Source: JBBTXL01 sp038062295 (GTDB taxonomy: Bacteria > Patescibacteriota > Minisyncoccia > GWC2-36-17 > WO2-46-25). From it: DNA of 64,000 nt. The position numbers and the translations under genes are program-made. Under the pieces are notes generated by a model. The model was not told where the DNA came from. It searched no databases and worked only from the letters and a program-made list of their open reading frames with translations. Location: contig JBBTXL010000008.1 of NCBI GenBank assembly GCA_038062295.1, positions 1 through 64,000 of the forward strand. Reading direction: 5' to 3'. Below, piece after piece: positions 51,385-64,000 of the stretch (its first letter is position 1; each line of letters starts with the position of its first letter).

Positions 51385-52536
51385 ATGTTAAAGCTCATCC
51401 ATACGGCGGACGTGCATATCGGCGTGAAATTCGGGGCGTTCGGGAAGCGCGCCGAGGAACAGCGCAAAGCGCTCCGCGATGCTCTCGCAAAGATAGCCGA
51501 CCGTGCCGTGTCGGAGCGGGCGCAACTGCTGCTGATCGCGGGCGACCTGTTTGACTCAAATTTTCCTTCATACGACTCCGTCGGGTTTGTGAAAACGCAA
51601 TTTAAAAAGCTCAATGACGCGGGAGTGTATGTTGCCATTGTGCCCGGCACGCATGACTGTTTGAGCGGCGACTCCATTTACAAGCGCGAGCATTTCGCGG
51701 CGCAGTTTCCACGCGTGCATGTATTCGATGATCCGGCGATAACAACAAAAGAATTTCCGGATATTGATACGACGGTATACGCAAAAGCGAACGTATCCAA
51801 CAAGTCTTCCGAGAGCCCCGTGGCATTCCTTGCGAGCGCGGTGAAAAGCGCAGCAACAAAGTATACAGTGGCGATGGCGCATGGGTCGGTGCAGATAGAA
51901 GGGAAGTCCGCGCGCGACGATATGCCGATAGAACCAAAGGATATTGAGCGCTCGGGCGTTCAGTACCTGGCGCTTGGGCACTGGCACGGGTGCCAGGATT
52001 TTTCCGCCAAGGGCGTTGTGGCATGGTACTCCGGTTCTCCCGAAGTTACCTATCAGGAAGGGAAGGGCGGTATCGGACAGGGGTATGCGTTGTCGGTGGA
52101 AATTACGGAGGACGGCGGCGCACAGGTGACGCCGCTGAAAATATCGCAAAAAGAAGTCGCAGAGATCCGTCTGGATATGCAGGTGACAGAAACCATGGAG
52201 CAGGCATATTTCGAACTGGAGCAGCGCGCCAGCCCAAACCGCATCGCCGTCGTGACGTTCGCCGGTGTAGCGCCCGCAGGCGTTTTTATAGACCCCGAAA
52301 AAATAGAGCGCGACTTTGCCGACGCGTTTTTCAGCATTACGGTCAGCGACGAAACGGTGTCGGCGGAGGAAGAGATCACCGAGCTCAACTACCCCGAGGA
52401 GCTGGTGATCGGCCAGTTCGTACGCATCATGCAACAGCGCATCACAAACGCGAAAGACCCTGCGGAACGCCAACGGATGACCGAGGCGCTTCACCTGGGC
52501 GTTGCGGAACTGGAAGGGAAAAATATTCTGGGGTAA
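51385..52536 (+). CDS. SbcD/YhaO-like metallophosphoesterase (DNA repair exonuclease)
   Basis: This 383-residue protein has the metallophosphoesterase motifs in order: HTADVHIG, AGDLFDS, PGTHD (usually GNHD), AMAHGS and LGHWHG. SbcD/Mre11-type nucleases degrade DNA ends and hairpins together with an SbcC/Rad50-like ATPase, which follows directly (5-base gap). The -10 box (GATACA) lies just upstream of the ATG. Confidence 0.88.
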   Translation: MLKLIHTADVHIGVKFGAFGKRAEEQRKALRDALAKIADRAVSERAQLLLIAGDLFDSNFPSYDSVGFVKTQFKKLNDAGVYVAIVPGTHDCLSGDSIYKREHFAAQFPRVHVFDDPAITTKEFPDIDTTVYAKANVSNKSSESPVAFLASAVKSAATKYTVAMAHGSVQIEGKSARDDMPIEPKDIERSGVQYLALGHWHGCQDFSAKGVVAWYSGSPEVTYQEGKGGIGQGYALSVEITEDGGAQVTPLKISQKEVAEIRLDMQVTETMEQAYFELEQRASPNRIAVVTFAGVAPAGVFIDPEKIERDFADAFFSITVSDETVSAEEEITELNYPEELVIGQFVRIMQQRITNAKDPAERQRMTEALHLGVAELEGKNILG

Positions 52537-52541
52537 AGAGC

Positions 52542-54620
52542 ATGTTCATTACTTCTATTTCACTCCATAATTTTAAAAAATTCGCGTCATTTTCCGCGAA
52601 GTTCACGGGTGATTTCACCGTGGTGAAGGGACCGAACGAGCAGGGGAAATCAACGCTGCTTTTCGCGTTGTTGGCCGGGTTGTTCTACGACCCCAAAAAA
52701 AGCAATAAGGATATTCTGGCGCTCAAATCGTGGCAGTCGGACCGGATGTACGATATTACGCTCGAGTTCGAGCATAACGGCGAACAGTACGCGCTCGTAA
52801 AGAATTTTGAGACAAAAGAGGGTTCGCTGGAAAACCTGACGACCAAAGAACGGTGGATGACGCATGGCGATGTGGCCAAGCAGTTGTTTGCGCTGGGCGC
52901 GCTTCGTTCGCTGGCGTTATTCGAGCGTACGGCGTGCGTGCGGCATGATGCGTTGGCGGGTGTTGCGGAGGGAAAAAAGGAAATATCGCGGACGCTCGAA
53001 GAGCTGATGACCGCATCGGGCGAGCATGTGAGCGCGGACAAAGTGATCGCGACGATCGACAACGAACTGACCGCGCTGCAAAAAGGCATGCGGGGAACCG
53101 CAAAAACACCCGGTCTTCTCGTACAACTCGAAACGGAGATCGCGGAACTCGCCGCCAAGCGCCAGGCCATTGAGGAAGAGCTTTCGCGCGCCTCGGCTGC
53201 CGCGGCGCACTATGCCGAGCGCGACCGGGTGCATGGGGCCGTTGCGGCAAAATGTGCCGCCGTACGCGGTCAGCACGAACGCAATGCCGTATATTTCAAA
53301 ACAACCGAAGAACTGAAACAGCTGACGACGCAGTTTGATACGCTGAATGCCGATGTGCTTGTCGTCCAGGATGTTGCCGCAAAAAAAGAGTATATCACGC
53401 GCGAATTGGAGCATCTGCGCATCCTGCCCTCGGTGGACATGAACGCTCTGTATGCGCTCCGCGAACAGCTGGCCGTCAGAAAAGAAAAGCTCGCATACGC
53501 GACGGCGGAAAAAAAGGAAATGAGCACGGGGCATCGCATGCGGCTCGCGCATATCAAACCGGTGCACGCGGCGGTTTCCCTGGTGCTGTTGGGAGCGGGG
53601 CTTCTGGGATTTTTTGACCCGCGATTGTTTATCTTTCTGGGTTTGTTTGTTATTGCCGCGTCGTACAGTTTCATTCTGCGCAAAGGCATTACGGTGCATA
53701 CTCGCGCCGCGGTGGATACGGATGCGGAGCGCCTGGAGCACGAGATCGCGGTCATGGAGAAACAGCTGGCGCAGACGTTTGCCGTATACGGCGTTACGAA
53801 CGAAAAGGAGCTGTTGGAAAAGGTGAAAAAGTATAACGCGCTCGGGCAGGAGCACGCAAAACTGGAGAGCAAGGAGGAGGGAATCCTGCGCGGAAAAACG
53901 CTCGCGGCGCTCATTCAGGAAAAGAACGAGTGCGCGCGCCGCGTTGCTGTTGCGGAGTCAACAATTTCTGCCGAGGAGCGCGTGCATCCCCCCGCTCCTG
54001 GAGACCAGCGGATGCTGGAAGTTTCTCTGCGGGCGCTTGAACAGGAGGCGGCGCAGGGTGAAAAAGAGCTGCGCGATGCCGGTGCCGCCCTTGCGGCGCG
54101 CGCCAGCCGCGAGGATTTTGCGCGGTGCGAGGAGGCACTCGAGATGAAACGCCGGAGCAAGGAAAACGCCGAACGCAAGCTCGCGACGCTCATGGAGCTC
54201 AAAGATGCGCTTGCGGAGGCGCAGAAAAAGACCATTGCGGCGTCCCGTGCGCAGATAGAGTCGTACCTGGAAAAATATCTTGCCGCCGTGACCGACGGAC
54301 GCTACCGGCGGGTGCGGGTGAACGATGACCTGTCGTTCGTGGTGTGGTCCGATGAAAAAAACGACATGATCGTGCCCGAGGACCACTTGTCCCGCGGCAC
54401 CATCGACCAGTTTTATCTGATCGCACGGCTCGCCGTGTTGTCACTGCTCAACAAGGGTACAAAGTCGCTGTTGCCGTTGGACGACCCGTTTCATGCGTTC
54501 GATGCCGTTCGCAGGGAACGGGCGCGCAGGATCCTCACGGATGCGACAAGCGCGTTCCAGGTTATTTTATTCACCCACTCGTCCGATTACGACACATGGG
54601 GTAATGTTATTGAAATATGA
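52542..54620 (+). CDS. SbcC/YhaN-like AAA ATPase with membrane segments
   Basis: This 692-residue protein is read from ATG 52542 (MFITSISLHNFKKF); a longer in-frame reading overlaps the previous gene and is not used. Walker A is GPNEQGKST; the C-terminal ATPase half has the signature-like LSRGTIDQFYLIARL and Walker B LLPLDDPFHAFD. Between them lie long coiled coils interrupted by two adjacent hydrophobic helices (AAVSLVLLGAGLLGFF and LFIFLGLFVIAAS), the layout of B. subtilis YhaN. So the pair is YhaO/YhaN-like rather than classical SbcD/SbcC with a zinc hook. The ATPase is likely held at the membrane. Confidence 0.85.
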   Translation: MFITSISLHNFKKFASFSAKFTGDFTVVKGPNEQGKSTLLFALLAGLFYDPKKSNKDILALKSWQSDRMYDITLEFEHNGEQYALVKNFETKEGSLENLTTKERWMTHGDVAKQLFALGALRSLALFERTACVRHDALAGVAEGKKEISRTLEELMTASGEHVSADKVIATIDNELTALQKGMRGTAKTPGLLVQLETEIAELAAKRQAIEEELSRASAAAAHYAERDRVHGAVAAKCAAVRGQHERNAVYFKTTEELKQLTTQFDTLNADVLVVQDVAAKKEYITRELEHLRILPSVDMNALYALREQLAVRKEKLAYATAEKKEMSTGHRMRLAHIKPVHAAVSLVLLGAGLLGFFDPRLFIFLGLFVIAASYSFILRKGITVHTRAAVDTDAERLEHEIAVMEKQLAQTFAVYGVTNEKELLEKVKKYNALGQEHAKLESKEEGILRGKTLAALIQEKNECARRVAVAESTISAEERVHPPAPGDQRMLEVSLRALEQEAAQGEKELRDAGAALAARASREDFARCEEALEMKRRSKENAERKLATLMELKDALAEAQKKTIAASRAQIESYLEKYLAAVTDGRYRRVRVNDDLSFVVWSDEKNDMIVPEDHLSRGTIDQFYLIARLAVLSLLNKGTKSLLPLDDPFHAFDAVRRERARRILTDATSAFQVILFTHSSDYDTWGNVIEI

Positions 54621-55012
54621 AGCGCGCAGCAGGCCGCATTGCGGCGGTGTGGGGGAATATCCGTGACTCGTATGATTTTCTGTTCGACGGATATATTCTT
54701 TCCATGATCGGCGCGACCGGTGCACTTCACCTTGGGCTGTGGTACTACCTTAACACGAACGCGGGTCCTCCCGAAGCGTTCATTCCATTGCACTTTACCT
54801 ATGCGTTCGGCGTTGACCTGATCGGCCGCGCCGCAGAAATGTATTATGTCGCATATTGGGCGATCGCATTCTCCATCGTGAACATTCTGTGCGCCCGATT
54901 CGCATACCGGTACGATATTCTGGCGGCATACTTTCTTGCTTCCGCTCTGCCGCTCGTTCATGGTATAATGCTTTTTGAAAGCATATTGGTTATGAATGCA
55001 GGCGTCGTATAA
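54617..55012 (+). CDS. Small polytopic membrane protein, unknown function
   Basis: This 131-residue protein has three or four membrane helices (DGYILSMIGATGALHLGLWYY, the HFTYAFGVDLIGRAA helix, and LAAYFLASALPLVHGIML). It overlaps the ATPase gene by 4 bases at its start and the next gene by one base at its end, so all four genes from 51385 probably form one operon. Function unknown. Confidence 0.65.
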   Translation: MKRAAGRIAAVWGNIRDSYDFLFDGYILSMIGATGALHLGLWYYLNTNAGPPEAFIPLHFTYAFGVDLIGRAAEMYYVAYWAIAFSIVNILCARFAYRYDILAAYFLASALPLVHGIMLFESILVMNAGVV

Positions 55013-57291
55013 TGCCACAGTCTCTCAATACTATTCTCTTTGCTCTTATTTTTATGGTGTGTGTCGGGCTGGTTGCCGGATACTTTTTTGTCACGCGCAC
55101 TGGGGAACAGCCACCCGGACAGACGACGCAGCAACAGCCCCCGGCGTCGCTCACGGAAGCGCTTGCCAAAAGTGGCCTGAAAAAATTTGCGAGCGTGGAT
55201 GAGGTCAAGGCGTTTCTGAAAGAACACAACCAGGACATCCAGTATGGTTTTGGTGGTGAACGGCAGGCGCTGGGGATGGGAGCGGTCAAGCAGGATGTTT
55301 CTGCCGGCGCGCCTCTTTCGAGCGCGGGGATCGGTTCGGCTCCCACAGCGCGCCCCGAAAGCGGCGGGGGAGGTAGCGACGATTTTTCACGCACCAACAT
55401 CCAAGTGGAAGGCGTGGATGAAGCCGATATTGTAAAAACCGACGGGAAATATGCTTACGCGATCTCCGGCGTCTCCGTGTTCATCATTGACGCGTATCCC
55501 GCGGAGCAGGCCAACATCGTCGGGCGCATTGAACTGCCGTCGCCCGCGACCAATCTTTATATTAACGGCGACCGGCTTGCGGTGTACGGCTATGACCAGC
55601 AGTTTGTCATCCAGGAGGAACGCATGATGCTGTATCCGGAGATCTGGCCGCGGCCGTATAACCAATTCACGTTTTTCAAGGTGTACGATATTTCCGACAA
55701 AGCAAACCCGCGCCAGGTACGCGACATGAGCTTTGAAGGATATTTCAACGACTCGCGCATGGTGGGAGACTTTGTATATTTCATCACCACGAAGCAGCAG
55801 TACGGGTATGACGATACGGTGGTGCCGTTGCCGGTGATAATGCAAAACGGCGCGCCGCTCCCATTTGCAAAAGATGTGTACTATTTTGACATGCCGTACC
55901 GTTCGCAGAGCTTCGTGACAGTTGCTGCCATCAACACGCAGGACAAGGACGCACCCATCACAAGCGAAGTGTACCTGATGGATGCCGGGCAGAACGTGTA
56001 TATGTCCGAGAGTAATCTGTATATCGTATCCACGCGGTATGTGGACGAATATCAGCTGGCGATGGATGTGACCAAAGAGGTGGTAACGCCGCGGCTTGGC
56101 GCGAAAGAGCGGGATACGATCGCAAAGATACAAGCAACCGATGTTGCCGTACTCACGCAATGGGAGAAAGAGCAGAAGATCATGAACGTGTTCCAGCGTT
56201 TCGTGATAGGGCTTACGGAATCCGAACGGATGACGCTTGAAAAAGAAACGGAAAATAAGCTCAAAGAGCGTTACGCGGCCATCGCCAAAGAGCTTGAAAA
56301 GACGGTCATTCATAGGATCGCCGTGAGTAACGGCATACTTTCACATACGGCGGTGGGTGAAGTGCCCGGCCATGTGCTCAATCAGTTTTCCATGGACGAG
56401 CACGATGGATATTTCCGTATTGCCACCACCAAGAGCCGCAACTGGGCGCCCTACATTGAAGAGTCGCAGCGCGAACCGTACAGTAATCTATATGTGCTTG
56501 ATGGCTCATTGAAGGTAGTTGGAAAACTGGAAGAACTTGCGCCCGGCGAACGCATTTATTCGGCACGGTTCATGCAGGCGCGCGCGTACCTGGTGACGTT
56601 CCAGCAGACCGATCCGCTGTTTGTTATTGACGTGAGCGATCCGGCTGCGCCTAAGGTATTAGGCGAACTCAAAATTCCCGGGTTTTCAAACTATTTGCAC
56701 CCGTACGACGACACGACGCTTATCGGCATCGGCAGGGATACGGAAGCGCGTCCCGACGGGGGAGTCATCACCAAGGGGCTAAAGATCTCGCTGTTTGACG
56801 TGGCGAATGTTGCGCAGCCGTCCGAGGTGGCAAGCTACAAAACAGGCGGGCAGTGGAGCAGCTCCTTGGCGGAGTATGACCACAAGGCATTCTTGTTTTC
56901 CAAAGATAAAAATTTGCTGGTTATTCCCGCAACGCTTGCCGAGGAAAACAACAACAACCCGTTCATCGGTGCGCTGGTGTTTGATATCGGCAAAACTTCA
57001 CTCGCGCTCAAAGGGAGGGTGGCACACCCGCAAAAGCAGACCGACGGATACTCATACGAAGAGGCCATCACGCGCAGTTTCTATATTGAAAATGGGCTGT
57101 ACACGCTTTCCAATGCGATGCTTGGCATCAATAATCTTGCCGACCTCACGCTCATAAAAAATATCTCCTTCCCGCAACAAGTACAGACCGGCAGTAGCGG
57201 GGGCGGGTCTGTGCCGCCAGGCAAGCCCATCCCGCTCATGATGCCCGGGGTCACCGAACCCTCATTTGAGCCATCCCTCCTGATGGAGTAG
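55012..57291 (+). CDS. Secreted beta-propeller-domain protein
   Basis: This 759-residue protein has an N-terminal signal-anchor, a Gln/Pro-rich linker, then the Beta_propel-type domain starting at TNIQVEGVDEADIVKTDG, a signature of that family. Repeated VYDISDKANPRQV- and VIDVSDPAAPKVLG-type blades are visible. It is probably exported and anchored at the membrane, and binds partners or ligands. Function of the family is poorly known. Confidence 0.82.
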   Translation: MPQSLNTILFALIFMVCVGLVAGYFFVTRTGEQPPGQTTQQQPPASLTEALAKSGLKKFASVDEVKAFLKEHNQDIQYGFGGERQALGMGAVKQDVSAGAPLSSAGIGSAPTARPESGGGGSDDFSRTNIQVEGVDEADIVKTDGKYAYAISGVSVFIIDAYPAEQANIVGRIELPSPATNLYINGDRLAVYGYDQQFVIQEERMMLYPEIWPRPYNQFTFFKVYDISDKANPRQVRDMSFEGYFNDSRMVGDFVYFITTKQQYGYDDTVVPLPVIMQNGAPLPFAKDVYYFDMPYRSQSFVTVAAINTQDKDAPITSEVYLMDAGQNVYMSESNLYIVSTRYVDEYQLAMDVTKEVVTPRLGAKERDTIAKIQATDVAVLTQWEKEQKIMNVFQRFVIGLTESERMTLEKETENKLKERYAAIAKELEKTVIHRIAVSNGILSHTAVGEVPGHVLNQFSMDEHDGYFRIATTKSRNWAPYIEESQREPYSNLYVLDGSLKVVGKLEELAPGERIYSARFMQARAYLVTFQQTDPLFVIDVSDPAAPKVLGELKIPGFSNYLHPYDDTTLIGIGRDTEARPDGGVITKGLKISLFDVANVAQPSEVASYKTGGQWSSSLAEYDHKAFLFSKDKNLLVIPATLAEENNNNPFIGALVFDIGKTSLALKGRVAHPQKQTDGYSYEEAITRSFYIENGLYTLSNAMLGINNLADLTLIKNISFPQQVQTGSSGGGSVPPGKPIPLMMPGVTEPSFEPSLLME

Positions 57292-57295
57292 GGTA

Positions 57296-57322
57296 TTGAC
57301 ATCATTGCCGCTCGCCTATACT
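57296..57322 (+). promoter_or_regulatory. groES-groEL promoter
   Basis: TTGACA and TATACT, with a short 15-base spacer, lie directly upstream of the CIRCE operator. Confidence 0.75.
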
Positions 57323-57327
57323 ATGGA

Positions 57328-57354
57328 TTAGCACTCGTAGCGTTACAGTGCTAA
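57328..57354 (+). promoter_or_regulatory. CIRCE operator (HrcA binding site)
   Basis: TTAGCACTC, nine bases, CAGTGCTAA: the consensus inverted repeat with one mismatch in the right arm. It covers the transcription start of groESL, so heat-shock control by HrcA is very likely. hrcA itself is outside the window. Confidence 0.93.
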
Positions 57355-57388
57355 TTTTAATTTTATAAATCATTAACTTTTTATTAGT

Positions 57389-59328
<1,940 letters not shown>

Positions 59329-59350
59329 GAGCACCAAAAACTTTTTTAAA

Positions 59351-59384
59351 CAAAACCCTTTCCGTCGGAGGGTTTTGTTTTTTA
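59351..59384 (+). terminator. Terminator of groESL
   Basis: CAAAACCCT and AGGGTTTTG form a 9-bp stem with a 9-base loop followed by TTTTTT. Confidence 0.88.
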
Positions 59385-59388
59385 TGAT

Positions 59389-60330
59389 ATGATGCAAGTA
59401 ATGCGGCAAAATGTTTCGTTACGAAATTTAAATACATATGGCGTCGGCGGGAGTGCGGCATACTTTACCGAAGCGCGGACAGGAGATGAAATGCGTTTGG
59501 CGGTTATGTTTGCGCGGGAAAAAGGGCTGCGGTATTTCATACTTGGCGGGGGAACGAACACGCTAGTTTCAGATGAAGGATTTTCCGGCGTTGTCATCCG
59601 CGCGATGCCCGGCGCCATAGCGGTGGAGGGGAATATGCTCGTGTCTGACGCCGGCGTTCCAATGGGTGTGCTGGTGCAAAAAGCAAAAACACTCTCGCTT
59701 ACGGGGCTCGAGTGGGCAGCGGGATTGCCGGGGACGCTGGGCGGCGCCGTTTTTGGCAATGCCGGTTCGTGTGGCAAAGAAACCAAGGATGTTGTTGCCG
59801 AAGTGCGCGTGTATGACCCCGAACGCGGCGTGTTTTTAACCATCCCCCGGGACGCGTGTGCGTTTGCGTACCGCTCGAGCATGTTCAAATCGAACGGGAG
59901 CATTATTGTCGGCGCCACGCTTGCGCTTACCCCCGGTAATCCCGAGGAGATCGCTGTGCGCATGCAGGAAAATATGCGTTTCCGCGCGTCGCATCAACCG
60001 CTTTCCGGCCGCTCCGAAGGATGTGTGTTCAAGAATGTGGAACTTGCGCACTCGCCCGAGGGCAGGGAATTGGTTTCGCGTGACGAGTGCTGTGGGCAGT
60101 TTCGCGATGCGGCATTTCTCCCCGCGGGTTTTTTGATAGACCGCGCCGGTTTGAAAGGTTGTGCCGTTGGCGGCGCACAGGTGAGCGAACGGCACGCGAA
60201 TTTTGTGGTGAACGGCGGCGCAACGGCGCGTGACATTAGGGAATTGATCACCCATGTCAAAAGAACAGTAGAGGATACATACGGCGTTGCGCTTGTGGAA
60301 GAGATCCGCATGCTCCGGAACTATGAATAG
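59389..60330 (+). CDS. murB: UDP-N-acetylenolpyruvoylglucosamine reductase MurB
   Basis: This 313-residue enzyme makes UDP-MurNAc for peptidoglycan. The FAD-binding region is NTYGVGGSAAYFTE and LGGGTNTLVSDEGF, then LPGTLGGAVFGNAGSCGKE. The usual catalytic Ser position reads SEGCVFKN, with Cys in place of Ser (seen in some MurB subtypes), and the catalytic Glu is near the end (VEEIRML). Confidence 0.95.
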   Translation: MMQVMRQNVSLRNLNTYGVGGSAAYFTEARTGDEMRLAVMFAREKGLRYFILGGGTNTLVSDEGFSGVVIRAMPGAIAVEGNMLVSDAGVPMGVLVQKAKTLSLTGLEWAAGLPGTLGGAVFGNAGSCGKETKDVVAEVRVYDPERGVFLTIPRDACAFAYRSSMFKSNGSIIVGATLALTPGNPEEIAVRMQENMRFRASHQPLSGRSEGCVFKNVELAHSPEGRELVSRDECCGQFRDAAFLPAGFLIDRAGLKGCAVGGAQVSERHANFVVNGGATARDIRELITHVKRTVEDTYGVALVEEIRMLRNYE

Positions 60331-60382
60331 TATTACAAAAGATTATGAATGTATTACAGATGAGTTATCCACAGTTATTTTC

Positions 60383-60405
60383 ATTGCACATTGGTGTATA
60401 CTATA
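60383..60405 (+). promoter_or_regulatory. Promoter of the short lysine-peptide transcript
   Basis: TATACT preceded by TG (extended -10) lies near 60397-60402, with a weak TTATTT-like -35 at 16 bases. A hairpin AATAGG/CCTATT follows near 60427-60448. Confidence 0.5.
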
Positions 60406-60505
60406 GGTAGATCGTTGCAGTTAAAATAAATAGGAGGTCGCCTATTTATCATAAATAAAAATACCTTCGTTTTGTCGGACTCCTAAGCTGGCAAAACAGA
60501 TACTT

Positions 60506-60547
60506 ATGGCAAAGAAAAAGAAGGCGGCAAAAAAGAAGAAGAGATAG
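60506..60547 (+). CDS. 13-residue lysine-rich peptide
   Basis: The ORF encodes MAKKKKAAKKKKR with a stop. It sits in a 319-base stretch with its own promoter upstream and a strong terminator (60561-60588) directly after it, so a dedicated transcript of about 180 bases is likely. A real micro-protein or a leader peptide is possible; nothing else explains the stretch 60331-60649. Confidence 0.5.
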   Translation: MAKKKKAAKKKKR

Positions 60548-60560
60548 TTTTTTCTTCTTA

Positions 60561-60594
60561 CATGATCCCTCGGAAACGAGGGGTCATGTTTTTT
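60561..60594 (+). terminator. Terminator of the lysine-peptide transcript
   Basis: CATGATCCCTCG-GAAA-CGAGGGGTCATG is a 12-bp stem (one G-U pair) with a GNRA-type loop and TTTTTT. Confidence 0.92.
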
Positions 60595-60649
60595 ATCCCA
60601 CTGTACAATATCGTTTTTTTACGATATATTGGAGATAACTTCTCTCCCC

Positions 60650-61069
60650 ATGAAAATAGACATCAAAACGACACACATAGACCTCACTCCCGCACTGACC
60701 GAGTTTATTGAGGAAAAGATAGGGTCCCTTGATAAGTTCATGCCGCGACATTTTGCTCCGCCGGCCGGCGGACACGGCAGCGGGCAGGAAACGATACAGG
60801 CGTTTGTGGAGATCGCCCGTACGACGACGCATCATCGTCATGGCGGGGTGTTTCGTGCCGAGGTGAACATGAAAGTCGGTGGCCGCGTTATTCGCGCTGC
60901 GCAAGAGGGCCAGGACATACGCGCGGCGATCGACGGCGTGCGCGAGGAGTTAAAGCTGGAGCTGCAGAAAGAGAAAGGCATTTCGGAGTCAAAATTTCGC
61001 AAGGGAGCGCGTGCGCTCAAACGGCTGACCTCCATTTCTCCCATGGCGTGGTTTCGCAAAGAAAAGTAA
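60650..61069 (+). CDS. hpf: Ribosome hibernation-promoting factor (HPF/YfiA family)
   Basis: This 139-residue protein is read from ATG 60650 (MKIDIKTTHIDLTPALTEFI). It has the family beta-alpha-beta core with IEEKIGSLDKF and FRAEVNMKVGGRVIRA. HPF binds the 30S decoding centre in starvation and shuts down translation. An insertion of GGHGSGQE after the first helix is longer than usual. secA follows after 9 bases. Confidence 0.92.
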   Translation: MKIDIKTTHIDLTPALTEFIEEKIGSLDKFMPRHFAPPAGGHGSGQETIQAFVEIARTTTHHRHGGVFRAEVNMKVGGRVIRAAQEGQDIRAAIDGVREELKLELQKEKGISESKFRKGARALKRLTSISPMAWFRKEK

Positions 61070-61078
61070 AAGAGTTCT

Positions 61079-63721
<2,643 letters not shown>

Positions 63722-63734
63722 CATCTCGCAATCC

Positions 63735-63752
63735 TGAGCTTGTCGAAGGGTA
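63735..63752 (-). repeat. Short palindromic repeat (CCCTTCGACAAGCTCAGG family)
   Basis: CCTGAGCTTGTCGAAGGG reads on the reverse strand as CCCTTCGACAAGCTCAGG, an imperfect palindrome. Related copies sit inside the glycosylase gene at 50036-50079. Confidence 0.7.
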
Positions 63753-63809
63753 AACGCTGTGGGCTTTTGGAGACAGAAGGGCACAAAAATTAACTGCACA
63801 AAAGTGAAA

Positions 63810-64000
63810 ATGAATTCTCAAAAGTTTATAAATTTATTTGCAATAATCATCGCGCTTGGTCTTATCGGATTTTCTTTTTACTTCTCTAAAGAGAAAAATT
63901 ACTCCATTGCCCCTGAAAGTGCTTTGGCCTCCCGTTTTAATGAATTCAGCCAGAAAGGGAATTCAACTTGTTCAGGAGTTTTTAAAGACTCCATAATGGG
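63810..64000 (+). CDS. Partial membrane-anchored protein, cut by the window end
   Basis: The ORF begins at ATG 63810 (MNSQKFINLFAIIIALGLIGFSF), a clear signal-anchor, and runs open to the end. One Cys is seen near residue 53. AT-richer than secA. The product cannot be named. Confidence 0.6.
   Translation, partial: MNSQKFINLFAIIIALGLIGFSFYFSKEKNYSIAPESALASRFNEFSQKGNSTCSGVFKDSIM

Noticed and set aside
51990..52541. Long in-frame extension of the SbcC-like ORF upstream of 52542.
   Set aside because: It overlaps the SbcD-like gene in another frame, is Arg/Gly-rich nonsense, and the domain begins exactly at ATG 52542.

Overview
This window most likely comes from a Patescibacteria (Candidate Phyla Radiation, Parcubacteria-like) chromosome. 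That is an inference from gene content: a large multi-domain surface protein, tandem O-antigen-ligase/TPR proteins, a serine recombinase that ends antisense inside a tRNA gene, DUF5659-type and other small CPR-typical element genes, a SipW-type signal peptidase with repeated surface substrates, and many genes whose -10 box lies only a few bases before the start codon. No rRNA is present to settle the taxonomy.

Layout. 1-3392 holds the 3' part of a large secreted surface protein. 3624-11399 holds three tandem Wzy/O-antigen-ligase-like membrane proteins with C-terminal TPRs and a membrane-anchored propeller-like protein. 11459-14653 holds dnaG, rpoD and tRNA-Asn(GTT). About 14638-25045 is an AT-rich integrated element inserted in the 3' end of tRNA-Asn. 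Its ends are a 15-bp direct repeat. It carries a serine recombinase, a Zn-ribbon protein, a SpoVG-like protein, several small genes, a two-gene unit of unknown function, a strongly structured (pseudoknotted) leader RNA, a surface protease whose C-terminal half matches the host surface protein, and several small secreted or membrane proteins.

25155-36311 is a mixed region: PQ-loop-like membrane protein, small proteins, Fic protein, PNPOx-like protein, response regulator, P-type ATPase, NUDIX hydrolase, PQQ-type sugar dehydrogenase and an alpha/beta hydrolase. 36476-40740 is rich in regulators: an ECF sigma factor behind a stem-loop, a second sigma factor fused to an RNA polymerase alpha-CTD-like domain, a cysteine-rich DNA-binding candidate, and ParB with a short leader transcript. 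41036-46908 is a surface-fibre cluster: four proteins with the same SipW/TasA-like N-terminus (two with VWA domains), an anchored Ig-like protein and the SipW-type peptidase that probably processes them.

46921-64000 is mostly housekeeping: Obg, a clear Pup (prokaryotic ubiquitin-like protein), an RRM protein, DUF167, a structured ncRNA with its own promoter and terminator, EamA half-transporter, 3-methyladenine glycosylase, a PaaX/Cas2-like regulator flanked by 48-bp repeats, a YhaO/YhaN (SbcD/SbcC-like) pair, a secreted beta-propeller protein, CIRCE-controlled groES-groEL, murB, a tiny lysine-peptide gene, ribosome hibernation factor and secA.

The strongest leads are the Pup gene with no other pupylation gene in view, the element whose recombinase C-terminus should change with integration state, the pseudoknotted leader RNA, the SipW-VWA fibre cluster, and the alpha-CTD/sigma fusion.
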